Shown piece by piece: positions 24,932-32,742 of a stretch of 64,000 nt of DNA; the stretch's first letter is position 1; every line of letters begins with the position of its first letter. The stretch comes from JAJRVM01 sp041752115 (lineage in GTDB: Bacteria > Planctomycetota > Planctomycetia > Pirellulales > Pirellulaceae). The notes beneath the pieces are model-generated. The model ran no database searches. It was given only the letters and a program-made list of their open reading frames with translations, and was not told the origin of the DNA. Where the stretch lies: contig JBGSHS010000342.1 in NCBI GenBank assembly GCA_041752115.1, positions 5,459-69,458 on the forward strand. The letters run 5' to 3'. The position numbers and the translations under genes are program-made.

Positions 24932-25678
24932 TCAGGCGACCATGCGCAGGATCTGGTGAGACCGGCGGGCACCTTCCATGAACTCTTCGAAAATCCGCTG
25001 ATCGAGTGCCGATGCGGAACTTGCTTCCGGGTGGAACTGGGTACCGAAAGCGAACCAATCCTCAATCTGGCTTTCAATCGCTTCGATCACACCGTCAGGG
25101 CAGCGGGCGGTCACGGAGAATCCCAGCGCGACCTCATCAATGGCCATGTGGTGCATGCTGTTGACTCGGATCTCACCGTCGCCGTAGACGCGTTCCATCA
25201 AGGAACCGGGCAGCACCTCCAATCCATGTCGGTGTCCGGGGTCGTGGGGGTCTTTATGGGGCAGGGCGTTGGGAAGATCTTCAGGAATATGCAGGAACAG
25301 GTTGCCTCCCTGCTGCACATTGATCAACTGCATGCCGACACCAATGCCAAAGACGGGCATGCGGCGTTCCGCGATCAGTCGCATCAGCATGCGGTCTGAC
25401 TTCTCTCGTCGTGCATCGAGCGTTCGCACGGTCGGATGCAGCATGAAGCCATCACGTCGCGGGTCCAGGTCCTGGCCGCCGACGAGTACGAAACCCTGCA
25501 ACGTATCCAAAATGCTGTTTAGATCGTCTTCGCTGTCCATCGGAGGTACGATGACCGGGATCCCTCCGGCACGCGTGATGCAATCGAAGTAACCTGATGC
25601 CAGGTAGGCATAAGCAGGCGAATCGGTTCCAGCAGCTCGATAGTCAGCGTTAAGTCCAATCAGCGGTTTGCAGTGCAT
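24932..25678 (-). CDS. Gamma-glutamyl-GABA hydrolase (peptidase C26) family protein lacking the catalytic Cys
   Basis: A 248-residue class I glutamine amidotransferase-like protein of the PuuD/peptidase C26 type. The segments LVGGQDLDP and the C-terminal FGTQFHPE (His216, Glu218) are conserved. The nucleophile position, normally GICRG, reads GIGVG at 111-115, so the cysteine is Gly113. Hydrolysis of gamma-glutamyl amides by the standard mechanism is therefore not expected; it may be a binding or regulatory protein. ATG 25678 is chosen: GGGAG lies upstream, and MHCKPLIGLNADY is the usual family start. It stands alone on the minus strand. Confidence 0.85.
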   Translation of the reverse strand: MHCKPLIGLNADYRAAGTDSPAYAYLASGYFDCITRAGGIPVIVPPMDSEDDLNSILDTLQGFVLVGGQDLDPRRDGFMLHPTVRTLDARREKSDRMLMRLIAERRMPVFGIGVGMQLINVQQGGNLFLHIPEDLPNALPHKDPHDPGHRHGLEVLPGSLMERVYGDGEIRVNSMHHMAIDEVALGFSVTARCPDGVIEAIESQIEDWFAFGTQFHPEASSASALDQRIFEEFMEGARRSHQILRMVA

Positions 25679-26529
25679 CTTACACTCCCTTAGTGGCACA
25701 GTAGATATTCCGGCGTCCCAAGCGGAAAGAGACAGGAACGAGAATGAAACGAAGGAGGCGACCTGGTACCAAGCCGACTCAGGGATGCAGCTCACCGGCT
25801 GAACGAACACTCACCTACCGCGCAGGCGCACTCGTCGAGCACCGCCTCTGGGTCGCGGAAACGGGCAGCGTTCTTCTGACTGCAGCAATCATCGCGCTCA
25901 CTTCCTGGAGCCCAGCAGTACAGCGCCGGGAGTACCGGGAAGAGGCGATAGCCATGCCATTCGGGGCCAACCGCCGTTGCGACGATCCTCGTCGTGTACA
26001 CGTCGGAGCGACATCCCTATCGTAAAGCCGCAAACATATCCTTATGTTGGAGCCGGTGTATTAGATGACGGGGTTGCAAGATGGCCAGAAGATATCAGTG
26101 TGCCCCAGCGATTTCAAGCAAGACCGTCTATTTTGCGGTGATTCGCCGTGACAGCACAAAACATTGTGCTTGCACTCAGGTGCTAGCAGCGCCGCCTCTA
26201 AGTCCTGAGCTCCCTGTCAGTTAGCGGACGACGGACGCCACGATGGTCCGATCGACTGGTTCCGGGACGCTCGCGCGGCTTTACGACCAGCCCCAAGCTC
26301 GCTATTGTAAAGGGCTTATGATTTCTTGCCTGGTTTGGCCATTGGGGGCACTGCCGTGCTTGAGCCCGTCGGTCGCCTGACGACGGTGGTTGGTTCGCGG
26401 TCGTGCGGTTGTTCGGTGAGTGATGGCGGCACTGGGCGTGTGTGAAATCTGCAAGTCGCGGCGTGCGGAGGGAGCGATCAGTCGCTCGCTGCACGGCTCG
26501 GGTCATTCATTGCGGGTGCGGAACCATTC
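25679..26529. other. 851-base divergent intergenic region
   Basis: Contains the promoters for the amidotransferase-like gene (minus) and the OleA-like gene (plus). Open frames within it are short and have no ribosome-binding sites. A locally AT-richer stretch lies at about 26020-26175. No specific sites can be defended. Confidence 0.4.
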
Positions 26530-27690
26530 ATGCGGTATCGAAACGTCTGCATTGAGTCGTTGGGCTATACGTTACCGGAAGAGGTTGTGACGAGCGACGA
26601 GATCGAGCGTCGGCTCGCGCCGCTCTATGAGCGGTTGCGTTTACCGGAAGGGCGTCTGGAGCTGATGACCGGAATAGCCCAACGTCGGTTCTGGGGGCCA
26701 GGGACGTTGCCGAGCGACAAGAGTGTGGAGAGTGCGAACAAGGCGATCGCCGTGGCGGGGATCGACCGGGCATGGATCGGAGCATTGATCCATGCGAGTG
26801 TCTGTCGCGACCATTTGGAACCTGCGACGGCCTGCCGTGTGCATCATCTGCTGCAGCTCTCTCCGCAATGCATGATTTATGATGTATCCAATGCCTGTCT
26901 GGGATTGCTCAACGGCATGGTGCAGATCGCCAACATGATCGAGCTCGGGCAGATTCGAGCCGGCATTGTGGTGGGGACGGAGGACGGGCGTCATCTGGTG
27001 GAAAACACGATCGCGTCGCTCAATGCCTCGACATCGCTGACGCGTCGGCAGATCAAGATGGCGATCGCTTCGCTGACGATCGGCTCGGGGAGCTGTGCGG
27101 TACTGCTGGTCGACCGAACGTTGAGCCGCACGGGGAATCAGCTCGTTGCCGCCACCGTGCGCTGCCACACTCAGAATCATGAACTCTGTCATAGTGGAGG
27201 TGATGAGGCGGTGGCCGGTGGCATGAAGCCAATCATGGAAACCGATTCGGAGCGGCTCATGCAGGAGGGGATTCGAACGGGCGCCGAGACGTTCCCGGAT
27301 TTTCTGGCGGCCAGTGGTTGGTCGCGCGACAGCATCGACCGCACGTTCTGTCATCAGGTCGGGGCGTCGCATCGTAAGATGATGCTCGAAGCCCTGGGGC
27401 TGGAGGAACGGATCGACTTTGCCACGTTGCAGTGGTTGGGTAATACCGGTTCCGTGGCACTTCCCACGACGATGGCCGTGGCGCTGGAGCAAGGTGTGGT
27501 GCAGCCGGACGAGAAGGTGGGCATGCTGGGAATCGGTTCGGGAATTAACTGCCTGATGTTGGGCGCGGTCTGGCAGCATTCGCTGGTCTGTTCTCAGTTG
27601 GATCACGACCCTGCGCAGCAGCGTGGTCAGCATCGTCGAGCGAGTGAGAAACGACGGGGCGAGTCTACTTTGGCGCAGCCTTTGCATTGA
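26530..27690 (+). CDS. OleA-like thiolase (3-oxoacyl-ACP synthase III family)
   Basis: A 386-residue KAS III-fold enzyme. Cys123 in SNACLGLLNG, His275 in CHQVGASHRKM and Asn305 in LGNTGSVALP form the catalytic triad. Glu97 in DHLEPATACRVH matches the glutamate that OleA uses to start head-to-head Claisen condensation of two fatty acyl-CoAs, the first step of long-chain olefin or beta-lactone synthesis. The opening MRYRNVCIESLGYTLPEEVV is typical of planctomycete OleA as I remember it. The usual partners oleB, oleC and oleD are not next to it. The last 35 residues after the conserved GSGINCLML are basic and polar and look like an extension. Its 3' end overlaps the convergent GT4 gene by 26 bases. 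Confidence 0.82.
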   Translation: MRYRNVCIESLGYTLPEEVVTSDEIERRLAPLYERLRLPEGRLELMTGIAQRRFWGPGTLPSDKSVESANKAIAVAGIDRAWIGALIHASVCRDHLEPATACRVHHLLQLSPQCMIYDVSNACLGLLNGMVQIANMIELGQIRAGIVVGTEDGRHLVENTIASLNASTSLTRRQIKMAIASLTIGSGSCAVLLVDRTLSRTGNQLVAATVRCHTQNHELCHSGGDEAVAGGMKPIMETDSERLMQEGIRTGAETFPDFLAASGWSRDSIDRTFCHQVGASHRKMMLEALGLEERIDFATLQWLGNTGSVALPTTMAVALEQGVVQPDEKVGMLGIGSGINCLMLGAVWQHSLVCSQLDHDPAQQRGQHRRASEKRRGESTLAQPLH

Positions 27691-28780
27691 GGACAGCGCG
27701 AAACTCGGCAACGCTGGCTTCGACCATGTGGTCGACCGTGAAATGGTCCTCTGCGCGCTGTTTGCCCCGTTGAGCCATGACGGAGCCGGTCTGCCGATTG
27801 TGCAGGGCCGTGAGGATGGCCGTGGTCAGTGCCCCAGTGTCTCCCGCAGCCGCGGTCCATGCGCACGGAGGCTCCCCTGCCCCGTCGCCGACCACATCCG
27901 GAATTCCCCCGGCATTGGTTGTGACAATCGGTCGCTCCACCAGCATGGCGTCGATCAGAGTTGAGCCGAGTCCTTCTTCCAGCGAGGGAAAGACGAACAG
28001 GTCGCACGCACAGAGCAGATCGGGTATGTCGTGGCGGAAACCAAGCAACGTGGCATGCCTGGTCAGCTGCAGTCGGTCGATTTGGGACTGCAACGTATCG
28101 TGCAGCTGGCCGGCGCCGGCAATCACCAGTCTCACGTGCGGAAACTGCTGCACGACGCCCGGCAACGCGTCCAGCAGCACTCGATGCCCTTTGCACGGGA
28201 CCAGGCTACCGACGCTCAACAGCAGCAGCTGATCAGGAGCGACGCTCAGCGCCGCACGTCCGCGCTGTCGGTCGCCTGACGCGACTCGTCGGGGATCGAC
28301 CCCGTCGTAGACGACGCTCACCATCTCGTCTGGAATACCCGCGGCCAGGCACTCCCGGCGGGCTGCCTGCGAGACACACAGCACGCGGTCGCAGAGCGAT
28401 CGATAGCGGCGTGGCGCGCGTATCGGGAAGCTGGCCCGCCGGGCCGCCACCGTCGCCGTCTGTCTCAGACGCCAGGCGGACAGGCCTCCCAGTGTGATGG
28501 CGTGTGCATCGTTGCACAAGACGATCTGAGTCTGCCATTTCTGCAGCGTGTGGCGCACCGTCGCCAGTCGCCATGGCCACGGTAACTTGCCGCTGACAGG
28601 CAGCACGGGGAAGTCCTCTCTGGTCAGTCGGTCGGCGAACGGCTTCCCCTGCAACGCGATGGCCGTACACATATGCCCTCGCCGGCGCAATCCCTGCGCC
28701 AGTTGCCAGGCCTGTTCTTCGCCCCCTTGCCACAGGCGTTGCGTTGAGACGATGGCGATTCGTAGTGGCTCGTCGGTCAT
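27665..28780 (-). CDS. Glycosyltransferase family 4 protein
   Basis: A 371-residue GT-B retaining glycosyltransferase. The N-terminal domain has IVSTQRLWQGGEEQAWQLAQ and a glycine-rich acceptor loop. The C-terminal nucleotide-sugar domain has LLLSVGSLVPCKGHRVLLDA, the FVFPSLEEGLGSTLIDAM segment with the conserved E-x7-E type acidic residues, and TNAGGIPDVV. The donor and acceptor are unknown; a role in envelope polysaccharide or lipopolysaccharide synthesis is likely. The start ATG 28780 gives MTDEPLRIAIVST, as expected. No other surface-sugar genes are adjacent. The 3' end runs 26 bases into the OleA-like gene on the other strand. Confidence 0.9.
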   Translation of the reverse strand: MTDEPLRIAIVSTQRLWQGGEEQAWQLAQGLRRRGHMCTAIALQGKPFADRLTREDFPVLPVSGKLPWPWRLATVRHTLQKWQTQIVLCNDAHAITLGGLSAWRLRQTATVAARRASFPIRAPRRYRSLCDRVLCVSQAARRECLAAGIPDEMVSVVYDGVDPRRVASGDRQRGRAALSVAPDQLLLLSVGSLVPCKGHRVLLDALPGVVQQFPHVRLVIAGAGQLHDTLQSQIDRLQLTRHATLLGFRHDIPDLLCACDLFVFPSLEEGLGSTLIDAMLVERPIVTTNAGGIPDVVGDGAGEPPCAWTAAAGDTGALTTAILTALHNRQTGSVMAQRGKQRAEDHFTVDHMVEASVAEFRAVLNAKAAPK

Positions 28781-29094
28781 GGAGCAATGGAATCCAAGAG
28801 AGAACCGTGGTACCTCGAACTAGCAGTTGCAGAACGAAGCGAAAGCACTGCGTACGTAACGGTGGAACAGCTACCGGAGACTGCGAGACGTAGATCGTTC
28901 CCTTGGAAGTTGGCTGTACCTGGTTGAGTATTCTGCGGTTCAGACGCTCGGCTGACAGACGCCCCCGATCGTCAAACCCCGGCGAGGCGTTGGACGTTCC
29001 CTGGTGTGTGGCCTGTTCCCCGTCTGGTTCGCGTCGACGATGCAGCGCCGGCCGGCGTGCCGCCCCGGGGCCTGGCGTACTGTGACGAGGCGTC
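28781..29094. other. 314-base intergenic region with a probable repeat fragment
   Basis: Lies between the starts of the GT4 gene and the stop of the dinB-like gene, both minus strand. It includes a partial copy of the dispersed repeat at 28929-28957. No gene or terminator recognised. Confidence 0.45.
28929..28957 (-). repeat. Dispersed repeat, probable partial copy
   Basis: On the minus strand the segment ends CTGAACCGCAGAATA, identical to 15 bases in the copy at 48084-48132, preceded by CCGAGCGT against CCGAGGCG. The copy stops before the ATCGAACAAGG part. It supports a family of mobile or shuffled short repeats. Confidence 0.6.
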
Positions 29095-29586
29095 TCAGAA
29101 CGCCACGGGTTTGCCCAGCTTGCGGCGCAGCACGGAGATCTGGCCGGAGTGCATCATCTCGTGCTCGGCTACCAGTCCCATCATATCGGCGACGCGCGGT
29201 GCAAACGAACGCACTTCTTCCGGCGCGTCGGCTGCCAGTGCCGCTTCATCCAGCTGGCAAGCGAGGGCCAGCATGGCCGCTCGCTGCTGGTCGAGTAGAC
29301 TGACGTACTGGTCCTTCGTGAGAAACGCCGCAGGGTCGTCACTACCGGCTGTTTCCTTGCTGTGCTGCTGCTCGAATCCCTGCGGCAATTCGGGCATGCT
29401 GCCCGCTCGGATTGTCTCGCCGAAATAACGCGTCGACGTGATCAGGTGTCCCAGTTGCCAGGCGACGTGATTGGCTCCCGGCGCCGGCCGCTGCATGATA
29501 TCTTCAGTGGTCAAATCGCTCAGCAACATGCTCATCACCATCTGCGAGCGACCGAAACTGCCACGCATCATATCTGCGAACTTCAT
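29095..29586 (-). CDS. DinB family protein
   Basis: A 163-residue four-helix-bundle protein of the DinB/YfiT superfamily. The putative metal-binding histidines are His47 (VAWQLGHLITSTRYFG), and His142 and His146 (VAEHEMMHSGQISVLRRKLG), the standard triad. Members include thiol transferases using mycothiol or bacillithiol and damage-inducible proteins of unknown role; nothing here points to a substrate. ATG 29586 has AGGAG about 8 bases upstream and is a firm start, whereas the open frame continuing upstream lacks any homology-like sequence. Confidence 0.85.
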   Translation of the reverse strand: MKFADMMRGSFGRSQMVMSMLLSDLTTEDIMQRPAPGANHVAWQLGHLITSTRYFGETIRAGSMPELPQGFEQQHSKETAGSDDPAAFLTKDQYVSLLDQQRAAMLALACQLDEAALAADAPEEVRSFAPRVADMMGLVAEHEMMHSGQISVLRRKLGKPVAF

Positions 29587-30168
29587 GGGAGATACTCCTG
29601 TAGGCAAGACAGCGCCATAAGAACGTCGGCGTCCGAATTCCAGAGTCGCAGCCGGATCCGGGGCGCCCGCTGTCGCTATCCTAGGCGATCCCCGCCCCGA
29701 TGCAAGATCCCGAGCAGATCGCTCCATCAGCCATGTCGGTTCTGCGGCACGTCTCCCCACAGCGCATGGCGAATCCCCGATGACGATGGACGCTCGAAGC
29801 GTCGTGACCCAGACGGATGCGAAGCGAGCCGAATCACCAGGGCATACCCGGCTCGGTGTTCGTCATTTCCTTCGCCTTTAGGTATTTCGTCCTTGGTCAT
29901 TCAGGCGGGAGTCTGGTCATTTCGCCGGGCTATTGAATTCCGGTCGCCCCTGAGCCGGATGTCGTTCCAGGTTCCCTGTTCAGGTTCGCTGCGCGACGGC
30001 CTGTGACAGGCGGTTCCAGTCGATCAACCGATTCGCGCAGTCCACTTTGGCACCAGGGGGTGGGCGAGGTGACCGATGATCAACAGGGCCGGCAGCGTCT
30101 CGAAAGCATGGCTTGCACACGAGGCGGGTGTGACGTTTGAGCGGGATGCCGAAGTCGACCCGGCGACA
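29587..30168. other. 582-base intergenic region with a repeat-like segment
   Basis: Lies between the dinB-like and Gfo/Idh genes. It holds a sequence at 29859-29923 with clustered GTCATT and CGAAAT motifs, listed separately. No gene recognised. Confidence 0.5.
29859..29923 (-). repeat. Repeat-like intergenic segment rich in AATGAC/GACGAA
   Basis: Read on the minus strand it has GAAATGACCAGA, GAATGACCAAGGACGAAATA and GAAGGAAATGACGAA in quick succession. This alternation of GAATGAC and GACGAA words resembles the dispersed noncoding repeats I recall from planctomycete and verrucomicrobial genomes. Only one copy lies in this window, so family status is inference. Confidence 0.45.
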
Positions 30169-31197
30169 TTACAGCGGCAGCCGCACCACAGCGCCCTTGG
30201 ATGCCAATGACTGATCAATCGCCAGGCACAGTTCGTGGGTCTTGTAGGCGTCGGCCACGCTACAGTGCGATTCGGTATTGTTTCGTATACAGTCCACGAA
30301 ATGGTTGATCTGCGCATCGAACGGATGATGGTGGACGCTCCCCGAGTCGGGCGTGATTGTGGGGAACTGCATCCACTGGTTCTGCCCGGGCAGGAGCTGC
30401 GGAGCCCACAGCCGGTTATCGCGTGCCGCGCCTTGGGTGCCGATCAAGTCGACATTGAAGGAGTAAGGTATGACGGCGTCCAGCAGCACGGATGTCTTGC
30501 CAATGATCCCGCTGCGGAACTTGACGATGGCCACCACATTCGCGTCGTACTCGTAGTGGCCCTTCTTGTTGTTGGACATGGCCGAGACTTCCGCCACTTC
30601 ATCACCGACGAACCAGCGCAAGGCGTCTACGGCATGGCAGCCTCCCAGCAGGTTGGCGCTGCCACCGGTGGCGATGCTCGAAGCCCATTCCCACCCGTGA
30701 TAGCTTGGCCCCAGCCCATGCCAGTAGTCGACTTCGGCATAGAAGAGGTCTCCCAGTGTACCGGTCGCCAGGACCTGCCGCAAGCTTTCGAACATGGGGT
30801 TCCACCGCAGCACGAAGCTCACAATGCTCTTCACGTTCGCCTTCGCGACGGTGTCGCGCAGGATGCGGTTCTGATCCATCGTCAGAACCATCGGCTTTTC
30901 CACCAGGACATGACGCCCCGACTCCGCGGCCGCCACCGCCTGCTCGAAGTGGACCTGATTCGGGCCACTGATATTGACGATCTGCACGCGCTCGTCACGC
31001 AGCACCTCGTCGTAACTCGCAGGGATCGTGCAGGACAGGTTGAATTTCCTGGCCAGAGCTCGAGCGCTGTCCGGATTGCGGCTGCTGATCGACACGATTT
31101 CCACATGGGGGTTCTTCAGCCAGCTGGCGGCATGCGCATAGGCGACTTCACCCACTCCGTGAATGGCGACTCCCAGTTTCCGATCTTCATGGTTCAT
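30169..31197 (-). CDS. Gfo/Idh/MocA family oxidoreductase
   Basis: A 342-residue NAD(P)-dependent dehydrogenase. The Rossmann loop is AIHGVGEVAYAHAASW near residues 11-26, and the EKPM motif (HVLVEKPMVLT) carries the catalytic Lys. The C-terminal domain contains GGSANLLGGCHAVDALRWFVG with the active-site Asp and His, as in myo-inositol or glucose-fructose dehydrogenase relatives. ATG 31197 (MNHEDRKLGVAIHG) has GGAAA upstream. It is divergent from a Tat-exported TIM-barrel isomerase, sharing a 354-base promoter region; such pairs are common in planctomycete sugar catabolism. The protein has no signal peptide. Its sugar is unknown. Confidence 0.9.
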   Translation of the reverse strand: MNHEDRKLGVAIHGVGEVAYAHAASWLKNPHVEIVSISSRNPDSARALARKFNLSCTIPASYDEVLRDERVQIVNISGPNQVHFEQAVAAAESGRHVLVEKPMVLTMDQNRILRDTVAKANVKSIVSFVLRWNPMFESLRQVLATGTLGDLFYAEVDYWHGLGPSYHGWEWASSIATGGSANLLGGCHAVDALRWFVGDEVAEVSAMSNNKKGHYEYDANVVAIVKFRSGIIGKTSVLLDAVIPYSFNVDLIGTQGAARDNRLWAPQLLPGQNQWMQFPTITPDSGSVHHHPFDAQINHFVDCIRNNTESHCSVADAYKTHELCLAIDQSLASKGAVVRLPL

Positions 31198-31551
31198 GGC
31201 AGATTTCCGTTGCGAGTAGAGTTCCCATCGGAATCGAACCACCCCCATGCATGGCATGTCGGATGGCACGTGGTCGGATGGGACTGGTTTGGGTTTCATC
31301 CAAGATGCAGGAATCGTCGCGCGTTTGCAAGATAGCAGCCGGCATTGTTAGCAGCCGGCATTGTCCCGACTGATTGACTTGCGTGGCGAATCAGGCGACA
31401 GTAGGGTAGGTCCCGGTGGCGCGAGAAGAAGGTGGACAGGCCTGCGACCTGTCGCTCCGGTTGAGCGAGCGGTCGAGGTGGAGGCCAGCGGGGACCGATC
31501 GATCATGGATTGGCCCGTCGGGCAATTCGACTCATCTTTGGGAGAACCATT
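31198..31551. other. 354-base divergent promoter region with a 16-base duplication
   Basis: Separates the Gfo/Idh gene (minus) and the TIM-barrel gene (plus). A perfect tandem duplication is at 31333-31364. No clear -35/-10 pair was found. Confidence 0.5.
31333..31364. repeat. Perfect 16-base tandem duplication
   Basis: TAGCAGCCGGCATTGT occurs at 31333-31348 and again at 31349-31364 without mismatch. The repeat contains GCCGGC, itself a palindrome. It may be a paired regulator site or a recent duplication. Confidence 0.85.
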
Positions 31552-32448
31552 ATGGACCGCAGGTCATTCCTGAGAACCGGGTGCGCGGTGGCCGGTCTGG
31601 CTGCCACGCAATCGCTGCCAAGTGGTTATGCGGCAGACGACCAGCCGCAGACGAACGGCGCGAACGGCGCATTGCGCACGAAAATTGCCGTGTCGCCGAA
31701 TTGGTTTTCGGGCAGTCATGTCGCAAGAATCGAGCAGATCGCCGCAGCCGGCTTTCCGGCGTTTGAGGATTTGGGCGCAGGACGGTGGGAGGACAAGGAG
31801 CTGGTGCGCACCAAGTGCCAGGAACTGGGCGTGCTGTGCGGTGCGATCGGCGGCGGTATGGGTACAATCTCGGATTGGGGGCCCAACGACCCGCAGAATC
31901 ATTCACGTTTCGTCGAAGCGGTCAAGCAGGCGATCGCCAACGCGCTGGCGATCGGCTCCAAACGTGTCCTGGCCCTCTCCGGTGCGGCGTTGGACGGAGT
32001 GAGCAAGGAGCAGCAACTCGATGCGTTGGCCAAAGCAGGGCAGCTGGTCGCTCCCCTGCTCGCGGATGCAAACCTGGTGCTGGTGTGGGAAACGCTCAAC
32101 GTCCTGGTCGACCACCCCGGTTACTTCCTGGTCTATTCGGCCGACGGTGCCGACCTGGTGCGTCGGACCGATCGACCGAATGTCAAGTTCTTGTTTGACA
32201 TCTATCACCAGCAGATCAGTGAAGGAAACCTGATCGCCAATATCCGCAAGTACCACCAGGAGATCGGGCACTTCCACTTCGCCGACAATCCGGGACGACA
32301 CGAGCCGGGTACCGGCGAAATCAACTATCGGAACGTGTTCAAGGCGATCTACGAAACGGGCTATCGGGACATCGTCTCGTGCGAATTCGGTAAGGTCGGA
32401 TCGACCGACGAAGTCCTCAAGGTCCTGGTGGAATGTGATCAGTGGTGA
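31552..32448 (+). CDS. Tat-exported sugar phosphate isomerase/epimerase (hydroxypyruvate isomerase-like)
   Basis: A 298-residue xylose-isomerase-type TIM barrel. The N-terminus MDRRSFLRTGCAVAGLAA is a twin-arginine signal, so it is exported folded. The barrel carries metal-binding motifs: VLVWETLN, FDIYHQQIS and, near the C-terminus, HFHFADNPGRHEPGTGEINY with the hydroxypyruvate isomerase-like GRHEPGTGEI loop, then SCEFGK. The catalytic glutamates are at the WET and CEF strands. The actual substrate is probably an extracytoplasmic sugar derivative rather than hydroxypyruvate. ATG 31552 has GGGAG eight bases upstream. It lies divergent from the Gfo/Idh dehydrogenase. Confidence 0.88.
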   Translation: MDRRSFLRTGCAVAGLAATQSLPSGYAADDQPQTNGANGALRTKIAVSPNWFSGSHVARIEQIAAAGFPAFEDLGAGRWEDKELVRTKCQELGVLCGAIGGGMGTISDWGPNDPQNHSRFVEAVKQAIANALAIGSKRVLALSGAALDGVSKEQQLDALAKAGQLVAPLLADANLVLVWETLNVLVDHPGYFLVYSADGADLVRRTDRPNVKFLFDIYHQQISEGNLIANIRKYHQEIGHFHFADNPGRHEPGTGEINYRNVFKAIYETGYRDIVSCEFGKVGSTDEVLKVLVECDQW

Positions 32449-32704
32449 GTGGGCGAGGCTTCACATCGGCTGTGGGGCGTTTTCCTCAGTCGCGAACCAA
32501 AGACCCTAACGAGGCGGGACCTCGAACCAATGGCGAGCTACCGCTCGGTTTGATCAACCCGCTCCCGTTGGTCGCTCGGCAAACATGCGCGCACGGTGCG
32601 TGCATGGAACACAGTAAGGCTCTCTCGCAGCCCAGGGCACGGCAAGGTGAGCGTCAGCGAACCTTGGCGCGGCCCTGCGTGCGTTCACAACATGAGAGCC
32701 GGGG

Positions 32705-32724
32705 TGGCTGGCTGGCTGGCTGGC
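32705..32724 (+). repeat. (TGGC)5 simple repeat near a gene start
   Basis: Five exact TGGC units, followed by AGGC and AGG. It lies 18 bases upstream of the chosen start of the lipoprotein gene at 32743, and between it and an alternative upstream ATG at 32692. Confidence 0.75.
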
Positions 32725-32742
32725 AGGCAGGAAAGGGATGGC

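Noticed and set aside
26641..27711. Long minus-strand open frame opposite the OleA-like gene
   Set aside because: It mirrors the codons of a recognised gene and has no motif or ribosome-binding site.
31333..31364. Possible CRISPR or attachment-site duplication
   Set aside because: Only two adjacent copies, with no spacers, integrase or cas genes nearby.
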